From Pseudomonadota bacterium (GTDB lineage: Bacteria > Pseudomonadota > Gammaproteobacteria > Steroidobacterales > Steroidobacteraceae), in the NCBI GenBank assembly GCA_021843755.1, contig JAKBWB010000014.1:1-64000 (forward strand): 64,000 nucleotides of DNA. Direction: 5' to 3'. How positions within the stretch are numbered: the first letter of the stretch is position 1; every line of letters starts with the position of its first letter. This document shows positions 18,233 through 27,447 of the stretch, one piece after another. The notes under the pieces are model-generated. The model did not search any database. It had not been told where the DNA came from and saw nothing but the letters and a program-made list of their open reading frames with translations. The position numbers and the translations under genes are program-made.

Positions 18233-18256
18233 CGCACGCGCGCTGTCCCGTCATCC

Positions 18257-19153
18257 ATGCCGGCTCGTCCGATCTTCTTTTCCGGTGCGTATCTCGACCG
18301 TCGCACCGAGGCTCGAGAGCAGACGGATTGGCTGGGCAGCGCGCTCGCCGACCCGCACACGCAGTTCCTGTTGGTCCGCGACAGCACCCAGCTGCTGTTC
18401 GGCGGACCGGAGCCGCGCATCGCGTTCGTCAGCGGCCGGCATCCGGCGGTGGCGGCCGCCGAGGCACACCGGTTCGTGTTGCTCGGATGGTTCCGGCAGC
18501 GGCGCTGTGTGCTGCTGATGCTCGCGCCCGAATGGCAGGACATCGACCTGCCCGAGGGCGCGGGCTTCCAGGAGTTGCGCGCCCTGTCGCCACAGCTCGC
18601 GCCAGAGGAAGCGGGCTTGGCGGCGTGCGCCCGGGCGCTGTCGATCTGGCGCGGACGGCAGCGCTATTGCGGTGTGTGCGGGGCGCCCACCGCGCCGGCC
18701 CGGGCCGGCCACAGTGTGGTCTGCACCGACAAACGATGTGGGCATGAGTTCTTCCCGCGTCTCGAGCCGGCCATCATCGTGCTCGTCACCGATGGCGAGC
18801 ATGCGCTCCTGGGCCGCCAGCATGCTTGGGAGCCGGGCCGCTACTCGACGATCGCCGGTTTCGTCGAGCCGGGAGAGAGCCTCGAAGACACCGTGCGCCG
18901 CGAGGTGATGGAGGAAACGGGTATCCAGGTGCTCACCACCTGTTACGCCGGGTCCCAACCCTGGCCGTTTCCCGCCTCGCTCATGGTCGGCTTCCAGGCC
19001 GTTGCCGCGCCCGGGACGGTGCGCGTCGGTGGAGAGCTCCAGGACGCCCGTTGGTTCACACGCGCCGAGTTCGGCGGCGGTGCCGTCCGGCTGCCGCCGG
19101 CCTATTCGATCTCCCGGCGGCTCATCGACGCGTGGCTGGGAGCGGATCCCTAG
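18257..19153 (+). CDS. nudC: NAD+ diphosphatase NudC (NAD-cap decapping Nudix hydrolase)
   Basis: 298 residues. Zinc ribbon: CGVCG about residues 135-139 and a second pair ending CGHEFFPR. Nudix box: GFVEPGESLEDTVRREVMEE. Downstream SQPWPFP is diagnostic for NudC over other Nudix enzymes. It cleaves NADH/NAD+ to NMN and AMP and removes NAD caps from RNA. Its TAG stop overlaps the GTG start of the next gene by one base, so the two are translationally coupled. Confidence 0.95.
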   Translation: MPARPIFFSGAYLDRRTEAREQTDWLGSALADPHTQFLLVRDSTQLLFGGPEPRIAFVSGRHPAVAAAEAHRFVLLGWFRQRRCVLLMLAPEWQDIDLPEGAGFQELRALSPQLAPEEAGLAACARALSIWRGRQRYCGVCGAPTAPARAGHSVVCTDKRCGHEFFPRLEPAIIVLVTDGEHALLGRQHAWEPGRYSTIAGFVEPGESLEDTVRREVMEETGIQVLTTCYAGSQPWPFPASLMVGFQAVAAPGTVRVGGELQDARWFTRAEFGGGAVRLPPAYSISRRLIDAWLGADP

Positions 19154-19938
19154 TGTGTCTGCTGGTGCTGGCCTGGTGTGTCCACCCGCGCTATCGGCTG
19201 ATCGTCGCGGCGAACCGGGACGAGTATCACGATCGCCCGGCGGCGGCGCTCGCGCCATGGCCGGCGCCCGACGCGTTCCTGGCCGGCCGTGATCTGCGGG
19301 CGGGCGGTACCTGGCTCGGCATCGACCGCGGGCGCCGCTTCGGCGTCATCACCAACTACCGCGACCTGCATCAGGCTCCGCTCGGGGCGCCCTCGCGCGG
19401 CGGGCTGATCCCCGATTTCCTGCGCGGCGCGAGCGGCGCGGGCGAGTATCTGCGCGCGGTCGAGCCGCGCGCAGCCGATTACGGCGGCTTCAATCTGCTG
19501 CTCGCTGACGGGGAGTCCCTGTGGTACGCCTCGAACCGGTCGCGACCTTTCGCGCGCCGGCTCGAGCCGGGCGTCTATGGCCTCTCCAACGAGCAGCTCG
19601 ATGCGCCCTGGCCGAAGGTCCTGCGGGTGCGCCGTAGCTTCGAGCAGTGGCTGAAGGCGTCCGTTTCGCAAGCCGAGCCGGCTGGCCTGCTGGCGCTGCT
19701 CGATGATCGCCGCCCGGCCGACGAGAGCGAGGCCGCGCTGACGCAGGCGGAACCGCTCGGCTGGACGCGAGTCCTCTCCGCGCCGTTCGTCGAGCACCCC
19801 GAATTTGGCACGCGCTGCTCCACCGCCGTGCTGCTCGAGCACGACGGCGCCCTGCGGATCAGCGAGCGACGCTTCGATCGCTCGGGTCGCTATGCCGGCG
19901 AGGCGCAATACCGCCTGCGCGCCGCCGAGTGGTGCTGA
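19153..19938 (+). CDS. NRDE (TANGO2-like) family protein
   Basis: 261 residues. The start is the GTG at 19153 that overlaps the nudC stop (TAGTG); it gives MCLLVLAW, and the near-terminal cysteine is conserved in the family. The family-naming NRDE occurs at about residues 20-23 (ANRDEYHDRP). Other hallmarks: GGTWLGIDRGRRFGVITNYRD, SRGGLIPDFL, YGGFNLLLAD, YGLSNEQLDAPWPKV and FGTRCSTAVL near the end. Members belong to the Ntn-hydrolase-like TANGO2 group; heme handling has been proposed for eukaryotic TANGO2, while the bacterial role is unsettled. Cytoplasmic. Confidence 0.9.
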   Translation: MCLLVLAWCVHPRYRLIVAANRDEYHDRPAAALAPWPAPDAFLAGRDLRAGGTWLGIDRGRRFGVITNYRDLHQAPLGAPSRGGLIPDFLRGASGAGEYLRAVEPRAADYGGFNLLLADGESLWYASNRSRPFARRLEPGVYGLSNEQLDAPWPKVLRVRRSFEQWLKASVSQAEPAGLLALLDDRRPADESEAALTQAEPLGWTRVLSAPFVEHPEFGTRCSTAVLLEHDGALRISERRFDRSGRYAGEAQYRLRAAEWC

Positions 19939-20024
19939 GGGAGCCCGAACCCGCCCATCGCCGGCGGTCATAACAGATTACAATGACTCGCTTAACGCCG
20001 AGCCGATTCGGGTCGGAAGGGTAG

Positions 20025-21905
20025 ATGGCGAGTCGCAATCCGTTTCGCGGGGCTCTGCTGGCGCGGCTCTCCGGCGCGCTGGTATTGGTGCTCGCGAGCG
20101 TCGCGGCTCATGCCAACATCGCGCTGACCGTCCGGGGCGTCGGCGGCGAGCTGCGGACCAATGTACTCGCGTACCTCAGCTTCGAGCGTTACAGGAACAG
20201 CGCCCATCTGAGCGCCGCGACCATCGAGCGGCTGGAGAACCGGGTCCAGAGCGAAGTGGACTCGGCTCTCGAGCCTTATGGATACTTCAGTCCAACCGCG
20301 CGCCTCCAGGTCGCCAGAATCGGACCGAACGACTGGCGGGTGATCCTCACGATCGATCGAGGCCGACCGGTCCTCGTGCGCGGCATCGATGTACGCGTGC
20401 GCGGCGCCGGCGCGGATGATCCGCTGTTCACCCGCATCACCACGCGTCTGCCGTTTCACCTCGGGGAGCGGCTGAACGAGACAGCCTACGAAGGGCTCAA
20501 GAGCCGGCTGCTGCAGACCGCCGCGACGTACGGTTATCTCGACGGGCGCCTGACGCGCCACGAGCTGCTGGTGAACCCGGTCAGGCACAGCGCGCGCATC
20601 GCGTTGACTTTCGACACCGGAGTTCGCTACCGCTTCGGCGCGACGGAGTTTCATCAAGATGCCCTGACGAACTCGCTGGTCCACCGTTATCTGCGGTACC
20701 GGCAAGGCCAGCCGTTCAATCTGAGCCGGGTGCTCGGCACCCAGTTCGTACTCGACGACTCGGGATACTTCTCCAATGTCGAGGTCGTGCCCGGCAAACC
20801 CGACACGGCTGATCATACGGTGCCGGTGATCGTTCGCGCCAAGCGCAGCCGGCCCCAGGTCTATTCGATCGCGGCGGGCTACGAGACCGACACCGGCGCA
20901 CAGGGAATTTTCAGCTGGCAGGATCGGCGGCTCGATGCGCAGGGTCACCGGATGAGCATCAATCTGGAGTTCGCCCAGGTCACCAAATACAGCCTGCAGA
21001 GCAGCTACGTCATTCCCATGGGCGATCCGGCCACCGAGAACCTGGCGCTCTCGGCGCGTATCGAGCAGCGCCAACTGGCCTCGGTCGATGCCCGTACCGT
21101 GACCATCGGCCCGCGATTCACCCGCGTCTCCGGCCGTTGGCAGACGGTATTCTTTGTCGAGGCCGTGCATGCCACCGACACGGTGGAGGGAACCGCCTGC
21201 ACGGCGTTCGTCGGTCCGCACTTCCACTGTGTCTTCCCGCAGTTCCACAATGCCATCTCGAGCATCGGCAACGCCGATCTGGTAGTGCCGGGGGTGCAGA
21301 TCAGCTCGGTGCCGGCCGGCTATTTCGGCGAACCGGTGCTTGAGCACGACGTGTCGATCCAGATACGCGGATCGCGCGGCGTGCTCGGCTCGCCCGCCAG
21401 CTTCCTGCAGATCCTCGTCCGGCTCGAGCGGGCATTCGCGCTCGAGCCGCGCTGGCACCTGCTGTTGCGCGAGGAATTCGGCGCGACCGCCGCGTCCCAC
21501 TTCGACGAGATGCCGCCGGTGATGCGCTTCTTTGCCGGCGGCGCCGACAGCGTGCGGGGCTTCGAGTACAACGCGCTGAGCCCGATCTACACGGTCTATG
21601 CCCAGGAGAGCAAGTCGCAGTGCCCCGGCCGGATATGCCCGCTGCGCGTGCAGGCCGGTGGCAAGGACGTGATCAGCGGCACCGTGGAGATCGACCGTAG
21701 CCTGCCGCACGACCTGGGCGTTGCGGCTTTCCTCGACTACGGCAACGCGTTCAACAGCTTTCACACGCCGCACCTGCTGCAGTACGGCGCCGGCGTCGGC
21801 CTGCGCGTGCGTCTGCCGGTGCTGACCCTCGGTGTCGACGTCGGCCAGCCGCTTTCCGCGCCCGGCAGCCCGCGGCTGTACATCAACTTCCTGCCGCGGT
21901 TGTAG
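20025..21905 (+). CDS. tamA: outer-membrane assembly factor TamA
   Basis: 626 residues with a signal peptide ending AHA-N near residue 30. Three POTRA-like domains follow (to about 270), then a 16-strand Omp85 barrel. The conserved Omp85 lid motif reads VRGFEYNAL near residue 510, and the protein ends in aromatic-rich strand LYINFLPRL, a BamA-recognised barrel signal. TamA inserts autotransporters and other barrel proteins with TamB. The tamB start follows after 12 bases, so the pair is one operon. Confidence 0.93.
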   Translation: MASRNPFRGALLARLSGALVLVLASVAAHANIALTVRGVGGELRTNVLAYLSFERYRNSAHLSAATIERLENRVQSEVDSALEPYGYFSPTARLQVARIGPNDWRVILTIDRGRPVLVRGIDVRVRGAGADDPLFTRITTRLPFHLGERLNETAYEGLKSRLLQTAATYGYLDGRLTRHELLVNPVRHSARIALTFDTGVRYRFGATEFHQDALTNSLVHRYLRYRQGQPFNLSRVLGTQFVLDDSGYFSNVEVVPGKPDTADHTVPVIVRAKRSRPQVYSIAAGYETDTGAQGIFSWQDRRLDAQGHRMSINLEFAQVTKYSLQSSYVIPMGDPATENLALSARIEQRQLASVDARTVTIGPRFTRVSGRWQTVFFVEAVHATDTVEGTACTAFVGPHFHCVFPQFHNAISSIGNADLVVPGVQISSVPAGYFGEPVLEHDVSIQIRGSRGVLGSPASFLQILVRLERAFALEPRWHLLLREEFGATAASHFDEMPPVMRFFAGGADSVRGFEYNALSPIYTVYAQESKSQCPGRICPLRVQAGGKDVISGTVEIDRSLPHDLGVAAFLDYGNAFNSFHTPHLLQYGAGVGLRVRLPVLTLGVDVGQPLSAPGSPRLYINFLPRL

Positions 21906-21917
21906 GCGCCCGCGACC

Positions 21918-24900
21918 GTGCGCAAATTCCTGACATTGAGCGGATTGCTGATCGGGCTGGCGGCAGCGCTCGGCGCCGCCGCATTGTGGTTTCTGATCTT
22001 CACGGCAAGCGGTGCGCGATTCATCGCAGCACGCCTTTCGCGGCGCTTCGGAACTGCGCGCGTACGGATCGAGCAGGTCAGCGGCACGCTCGCCACCGGT
22101 GTGCGCGCCGGACGCGTCGTGATCGATCAACGGCACGTGTACGTGCGGTTGCAGAACGTCTATATGCGCGTGCGGCCCTCGGCGCTGTCCTGGCGTACGC
22201 TGGTCAGCCCGGACACGACGATCGCGGCTGCGTACATCCGCATCAGGCCGGTTCCGCCGTTGCCCGCGGTCCATCCGCAGTTCCTGCCGTGGTGGCTCGG
22301 TGTCCGCGTCGAGCACGCCCATATCGACCGGCTCACGGTGGTGACGGCGAGCGGCAGTCACTTGAGCGCCGAGGACATCGATGCCGCCGCACGGCTGAGC
22401 GCCGGCATTCTGAGCGTCACGCGGCTGACATTGCGCGATTCGGCACTGTCACTGGAGCTGTCCGGCCGGCTGTATGCCGCGCGGCCGCTGCACATCTCGC
22501 TCGCAGGCACGTATCACTGGCGCGCGCCGCGCGCGCCGCAATGGTCGGGCGGAGTTGCACTGCACGGTGACTTGGCCAACCTCGACGTGGAGGCGGGTTT
22601 GCGCGCACCGTTCCGAGCGCAGCTGCGCGGTCTGCTGAGCGAGCGCAACGGCTTGTGGCACGTGCGCAGCGCCCTGACTGTGCGCGGCCTGGATCTGCGC
22701 ACGTGGCATCGCAGCGGCCGGCTCGGCCGCATCAGCGCACAGCTCGCCCTGACCGGCACCCCGGAGCATTTCACGATCGGCGGTACTCTCGATCCGGCCG
22801 GACTGCACGCCGGGGCCTTTCATGTCGAGCTTCTCGGCGCCTATGTCCGCGACGTGCTCACCGCGCGCCGGCTTGCCGTGACCCAGCTCGCCACGGGAGC
22901 GTCGGCCACGGCCGCCGGAACGGTGCGCTGGCGGCAGGGTCGCCCGCAGCTGCATCTGCGGGGCGAATGGCACGCCCTGCAATGGCCCTTGGCCGGCACC
23001 GCGCGATTCACCAGCGCGCAGGGCCGGTTCTCCCTGGACGGAGACCTGCCCTATGCGGTCGACGCCCGCGGGGTTGCGCAGATCGGGCACGGACCGCAAG
23101 TCCCGGTGCGTTTGACCGCCGAGGTGCGCCGCACCGGCCTGACGGTCGATCACGCCAGCCTCCATCTGCTCGGCGGCGAGGTCCGTGCGAGCGGCGTCGT
23201 GTCGTGGCTGCCGCCTACGCGCTGGTCCCTGCGGGCCCGGGCTTCGGGTCTGGATCCCGGGCAGGTACGCACCTTCATGGCCGGACGGATCGGCGTGAGC
23301 CTCAGCGCCTCGGGGGAAGGCTTCGGCCCCGCAGCGCCGCTGAGTGTGCGCATCAGTCGGCTCAGCGGTCTGGTGCGCGGCCAGCCGGCCAGCGGCGGCG
23401 GCGGCATTGAGCGCAGGGGCGGGGCCTGGACGTTCCGCGACGTTCACCTCGACCTCGGTCACACTCGGCTCGCGCTCGACGGCCGGGTGAGTCAGCAGCT
23501 CGATCTGCGGTTTACGGTGGCAGGCGACTTGGCCCTGATCGAGGCCAGCGACGGCGGGCGCTTCGATGCCACCGGCGTGATCCGCGGACCGCGGACTGCG
23601 CCGCGGGTGCGCGCCTCGCTGTCGGGGTCCAACCTGCGCTTCCGGAATGCGACGCTCCAGTCCCTGGTCGCACGCGTCGATTTCGACCCGACCTCCCAGC
23701 GCCGCTCGAGTGTTGCCGTGCATCTTCGCGAGCTGCGCTGGCGCCACCGGCGGCTGGCAGATTTCGATTTCACGATGAGCGGTTTCGCGTCGGATCTGCA
23801 CGCGAATCTCACGGCGCGCGCGCCCGGATTGAGCGTGGCGGCGCACGCTTCCGGAAGCTTCTCCGGCGGGATCTTCACCGGTCAGATCTCGGCCCTCAAT
23901 GTGCTCGGACCGCAAGCGCTGCGGATGCATTTGTCCCGGCCGGCCATGCTGTCGCTCTCGCGCACGCAGAGCCGTCTGTCCGCGCTGTGCCTCGAGAGCC
24001 GGCTGGGTGCGCTGTGCACGGCGTGGACCTGGAGCCCGGCGCGCTGGTCGGCCTCCGTGACGGCCCATGACCTGCCGCTGGCGACCTTGACCGCCGGCAT
24101 GACGCCGACGGTGCAATACGAAGGCCGGATCGGCGCGAAGATCGAGCTGTACGGCAGCGCGGGCCTGCCGGCGCAGGGTACGCTGCACGCGACGCTGGCA
24201 GACGCCGTGTTGTCGCGGCGGCTGCTGAGCGGTCAGGTCGAGCAGACGGTGATCGGCTCGGGGGTGCTGAGTGCCGTGGCGCTGCCTGGCGTGATCCACG
24301 CACAGGCCTCGTTGACTTCGGGCGCCATCGGCACGGTGGATGCGGCACTCGCGCTCGAGCGGGACACCCCGACGTGGCGGGCCATGCCCCTCGAGGGCAC
24401 TCTGCGCCTGCGGACCACCCGTCTCGATCTGATCTCGCTCTATATGCCGGGCGTCGATCAGGTTTCCGGTGTGCTCCTCGCGCGAGCCGCGATCGGCGGG
24501 ACCCTGGCCCATCCGCGCCTCACCGGCGATGTCCGGGTCGAGGGCGGCTCGGCGAACCTGTATCGGCCGAATCTGCAGATGCACCAGCTGGCGTTGCAGG
24601 CCAAGATCGTTCAGGGCGCGGTCACGGTCGAGGGTACGGCGCGGGTCGGCCAGGGGCTGATGCATGTCCAGGGCGAGATGCGCTGGCGTGACGATCTGCC
24701 ATACGGCGCGCTGCATCTGTGGGGCAGCAACCTGCAGATCGTGAATCTCCCGGAAGCACAGATCGATGCCGCGCCGGACCTGCACTTCCGCATCGCCGGG
24801 CGGCGCATCGATGCCACGGGCACGGTGTTGGTCTCGCGAGCGCGGATCGCGCCGCGCAGCTTCGCCGGCGCCGTGAGCGTTTCGTCCGACCAGGTGATCG

Positions 24901-25679
24901 TCGGGGAGGAATCGTCCAGTCCCGCACATCGCTACCAGGTTGTCAGCACCATCACGCTCGAGCTCGGCAAGGACGTCAACATCGATACCATGGGATTGAC
25001 CGGCCGGCTCGCCGGGCACATCACCGTGCAGAGCGGATTGGGCAGGGGCCGGACTGCCACTGGCGAGCTGTCGGTCGTGAAGGGGCGGTATTCCGCGTAC
25101 GCGCGCAACCTGACGATCGAATCCGGCCGGCTGTTCTTCCGGGGCGGGCCGATCGATGACCCGGGCATCGAGATCCGGGCCGTGCGCCGCTACCCGGACG
25201 TGACGGCCGGGATCAACGTGAGCGGCACCCTGAAGCAGCCGCAGGTGTCCTTCTTCTCCAATCCGTCGCTGTCGCAAGCGCAGATCATGTCCCTGCTGCT
25301 CTCCGGCGGCGGCTCGCTGCAGGCGCTGCAGACCAGCACGGTCGCACGGAGCCAGCAGAATTCGGCCGCGAACGAGCTGCTGACCCAGGGCGGAGCGCTG
25401 CTGGCGCAGCGGCTCGGCTCGCGCATCGGCCTGCCCGATGTGACTCTGCAGACCGATCTGAACAACGAGACTTCGCTGGTGCTCGGAAAGTACCTCTCGC
25501 CGCGGGTGTATGTCAGCTACGGCGTCGGGCTCACCGAGCAGCTCTCGGCCATCAACCTGCGTTACACCCTCGGCAATCACTGGACGCTGCGCCTGCAGGC
25601 CGGGCAGGGCAAGACTCTCGGGATGAGCAAGAGCGGGACGATCGGCGGGCTGGATCTGGTGTTCACCGTGACCAAATGA
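21918..25679 (+). CDS. tamB: translocation and assembly module protein TamB
   Basis: 1253 residues, usual for TamB. One N-terminal membrane anchor (GLLIGLAAALGAAALWFLIF), then a very long beta-rich periplasmic region of the AsmA/bridge type, and the C-terminal DUF490 domain (about 900-1253) with INVSGTLKQPQVSFFSNPSL, ILSLLLSGG-like IMSLLLSGG and closing NHWTLRLQAGQGKTLG. These C-terminal features identify TamB. It spans the periplasm and is implicated in barrel assembly and in phospholipid transport to the outer membrane. It directly follows tamA. Confidence 0.94.
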   Translation: MRKFLTLSGLLIGLAAALGAAALWFLIFTASGARFIAARLSRRFGTARVRIEQVSGTLATGVRAGRVVIDQRHVYVRLQNVYMRVRPSALSWRTLVSPDTTIAAAYIRIRPVPPLPAVHPQFLPWWLGVRVEHAHIDRLTVVTASGSHLSAEDIDAAARLSAGILSVTRLTLRDSALSLELSGRLYAARPLHISLAGTYHWRAPRAPQWSGGVALHGDLANLDVEAGLRAPFRAQLRGLLSERNGLWHVRSALTVRGLDLRTWHRSGRLGRISAQLALTGTPEHFTIGGTLDPAGLHAGAFHVELLGAYVRDVLTARRLAVTQLATGASATAAGTVRWRQGRPQLHLRGEWHALQWPLAGTARFTSAQGRFSLDGDLPYAVDARGVAQIGHGPQVPVRLTAEVRRTGLTVDHASLHLLGGEVRASGVVSWLPPTRWSLRARASGLDPGQVRTFMAGRIGVSLSASGEGFGPAAPLSVRISRLSGLVRGQPASGGGGIERRGGAWTFRDVHLDLGHTRLALDGRVSQQLDLRFTVAGDLALIEASDGGRFDATGVIRGPRTAPRVRASLSGSNLRFRNATLQSLVARVDFDPTSQRRSSVAVHLRELRWRHRRLADFDFTMSGFASDLHANLTARAPGLSVAAHASGSFSGGIFTGQISALNVLGPQALRMHLSRPAMLSLSRTQSRLSALCLESRLGALCTAWTWSPARWSASVTAHDLPLATLTAGMTPTVQYEGRIGAKIELYGSAGLPAQGTLHATLADAVLSRRLLSGQVEQTVIGSGVLSAVALPGVIHAQASLTSGAIGTVDAALALERDTPTWRAMPLEGTLRLRTTRLDLISLYMPGVDQVSGVLLARAAIGGTLAHPRLTGDVRVEGGSANLYRPNLQMHQLALQAKIVQGAVTVEGTARVGQGLMHVQGEMRWRDDLPYGALHLWGSNLQIVNLPEAQIDAAPDLHFRIAGRRIDATGTVLVSRARIAPRSFAGAVSVSSDQVIVGEESSSPAHRYQVVSTITLELGKDVNIDTMGLTGRLAGHITVQSGLGRGRTATGELSVVKGRYSAYARNLTIESGRLFFRGGPIDDPGIEIRAVRRYPDVTAGINVSGTLKQPQVSFFSNPSLSQAQIMSLLLSGGGSLQALQTSTVARSQQNSAANELLTQGGALLAQRLGSRIGLPDVTLQTDLNNETSLVLGKYLSPRVYVSYGVGLTEQLSAINLRYTLGNHWTLRLQAGQGKTLGMSKSGTIGGLDLVFTVTK

Positions 25680-25694
25680 GGGCCGGACGAGGGC

Positions 25695-25722
25695 TTGACG
25701 TCTGTGAATTAATATGCACAAT
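25695..25722 (+). promoter_or_regulatory. probable sigma-70 promoter of the arginine operon
   Basis: TTGACG (25695-25700) and CACAAT (25717-25722) with 16 bases between, 5/6 and 4/6 matches to consensus. The first ARG box covers the whole spacer, so ArgR binding would exclude polymerase. The predicted start lies about 35 bases before the argR ATG. Confidence 0.5.
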
Positions 25723-25741
25723 GCGTGCACTTTTATGCAAA
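25703..25741. promoter_or_regulatory. tandem ARG boxes (ArgR operator pair)
   Basis: Box 1 (25703-25720, TGTGAATTAATATGCACA) fits the E. coli pattern wnTGAATwwwwATTCAnw at all but one position. Box 2 (25724-25741) fits at 12 of 16 informative positions. Three bases separate them, giving the 21-base centre spacing seen at enteric operators, where one ArgR hexamer binds both boxes. Located immediately upstream of argR, they predict arginine-dependent autorepression of the whole operon. Confidence 0.8.
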
Positions 25742-25763
25742 AGACCACGGTTGCCTGACCCCC

Positions 25764-26210
25764 ATGGACGCCCAGCAGCTTGAGCGGCGCCGGACCATCC
25801 TGCGCATCCTGCGCAGCGGCGTGGTCCATCGCCAGGCGGACCTGACGCGACTGCTGCGTGAACAGGGGTACGAGGTGACCCAGTCCTCCGTCAGCCGCGA
25901 CCTGCGCGATCTCGGGGTGTTCAAGGCGAGCGGCCGCTATGTGTTGCCTCCGGAGGAACTCACGCGCACCCAGGGCGATTTCGCGATGCTCGGTCAGTTC
26001 GTACGCGGCTTGCGGCGCGCGGGCGCTTCCCTTACCGTACTGCGCACCACCACGGGCGCGGCGCAGAGCGTTGCGGTCGCCATTGACCGCGCCGATTGGC
26101 CGGAGGTCGCCGGTACCCTGTCCGGCGACGACACCATTTTCATAGCCACCGCCTCAGCGCGCGCGCAGGACGAGCTTGTCGCTCGGCTGCAGGCGCTTTT
26201 TCGGATCTAG
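25764..26210 (+). CDS. argR: arginine repressor ArgR
   Basis: 148 residues (E. coli ArgR has 156). The ATG at 25764 gives MDAQQLERRRTILRIL; an earlier in-frame GTG would overlap ARG box 2. The winged-helix domain (about 1-70) includes VTQSSVSRDLRDLGVFKASGRYVL; the C-terminal domain (about 80-148) includes AQSVAVAIDRADWPEVAGTLSGDDTIFIA, with the GDD acidic pair that binds arginine and holds the hexamer. It is the first gene of the arginine operon, three bases before argG, and is predicted to control its own promoter. Confidence 0.95.
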   Translation: MDAQQLERRRTILRILRSGVVHRQADLTRLLREQGYEVTQSSVSRDLRDLGVFKASGRYVLPPEELTRTQGDFAMLGQFVRGLRRAGASLTVLRTTTGAAQSVAVAIDRADWPEVAGTLSGDDTIFIATASARAQDELVARLQALFRI

Positions 26211-26213
26211 CCC

Positions 26214-27446
26214 ATGACCACAGCCTCCACCGCGGGCGAGCAGCCCATTGTTCTTGCTTATTCCGGCGGCCTCGACACCTCGTTCCTGGTGCCGTGGCTG
26301 ACCGAGACCTACCGCCGGCCGGTCATCACCTTGACGGTGGATACCGGCGGGATCGACGCCGAGGCGGCGCGCACGCTCGCGGAGCGAGCCCGCGCGCTGG
26401 GGGCGATCGAGCATCATCAGGTCGACGCGCGCGCCCAGTACTTCGAGCAGGTGCTGCGCTTCCTGATCATGGGCAATGTCCGGCGCGGGCAGGTGTATCC
26501 GCTGTGCGTGGGGGCCGAGCGGGTGATGCAAGCGCAGACCCTCGCCCACATGGCGCGCAAGCTCGGCACCTCCATGATCGCCCACGGCTGCACCGCGGCC
26601 GGCAACGACCAGGTGCGCTTCGAGGTCGCGCTGCGCACGCTCGCGCCGGAACTCGAGGTCCTTGCCCCGGTGCGCGACCGCGCCTTCAAGCGGCCGCAAG
26701 AGCTCGCGTTCCTGCAGGAGCGCGGTCTGCCGGTGCCGCCGTTCGGCGCGGCGTACTCGATCAACCGTGGTCTGTGGGGCGTGACCATCGGCGGCCAGGA
26801 GACCCTGACGTCCTCGGGCGGCATTCCCGAACACGCCTGGGTTCTGACGCGGGAGGCGTTCACACGGCCGCGGCCGCCCGAGCACCATGTCATCGCCTTC
26901 GAGCGCGGCCGGCCGACGGCCCTCGACGGCCGCGCGCTGGAGCCGGTGGCGCTGATCGAGGCGCTGGAGGCGATCGCCGCGCCGTTCGGCATTGGCCGGG
27001 GCATCCACCTCGGCGATACCATCATCGGTACCAAGGGCCGGGTCGCTTTCGAGGCGCCGGCCGCCGAGGTGCTGCTCACCGCGCATCGCGAGCTCGAGAA
27101 GCTCGTCCTGACCGGCCGCCAGCAGCGCATCAAGGAGCTGCTCGCTCAACCCTACGGCGACCTGGTACACGAGGGGCAGCTGCTCGACCCGGTCTGCCGC
27201 GACATCGAGGCGCTGCTCGAGTCCTCGCAGGCGCGCGTGACCGGCTCGGCACGGGTGGCGCTGCGTCCGGGCAATCTGTTCATCGAGGGCGTCGAGTCGC
27301 CTTACTCGCTGATGAGCGCCTCCAAGGGTGTCTACGGCGAATCGGCCGGCGAGTGGACGGCGCGCGACGCGCTCGGCTTTTCCAAGATCGTCGCGCTGAG
27401 CGGCGTGTTTCACCGGCGCGCCGGCGCGCCGGGCGAGAGCGCTTGA
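26214..27446 (+). CDS. argG: argininosuccinate synthase
   Basis: 410 residues. ATP-pyrophosphatase loop VLAYSGGLDTSF near the N-terminus, then IAHGCTAAGNDQVRFE and YSINRGLWGVTIGG, the citrulline/aspartate-binding blocks. It joins citrulline and aspartate with ATP, the step before argH. The GNDQVRFE and YSxNxGLWG wording resembles ArgG of Bacteroidetes operons more than the E. coli enzyme; this is from memory of the families. Second gene of the operon; the next ATG starts one base after its stop. Confidence 0.95.
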   Translation: MTTASTAGEQPIVLAYSGGLDTSFLVPWLTETYRRPVITLTVDTGGIDAEAARTLAERARALGAIEHHQVDARAQYFEQVLRFLIMGNVRRGQVYPLCVGAERVMQAQTLAHMARKLGTSMIAHGCTAAGNDQVRFEVALRTLAPELEVLAPVRDRAFKRPQELAFLQERGLPVPPFGAAYSINRGLWGVTIGGQETLTSSGGIPEHAWVLTREAFTRPRPPEHHVIAFERGRPTALDGRALEPVALIEALEAIAAPFGIGRGIHLGDTIIGTKGRVAFEAPAAEVLLTAHRELEKLVLTGRQQRIKELLAQPYGDLVHEGQLLDPVCRDIEALLESSQARVTGSARVALRPGNLFIEGVESPYSLMSASKGVYGESAGEWTARDALGFSKIVALSGVFHRRAGAPGESA

Positions 27447-27447
27447 G

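Noticed and set aside
22449-25829. Open frame of about 1100 codons antisense to tamB
   Set aside because: tamB has a membrane anchor, DUF490 motifs and an operon partner; the antisense product has none of these.
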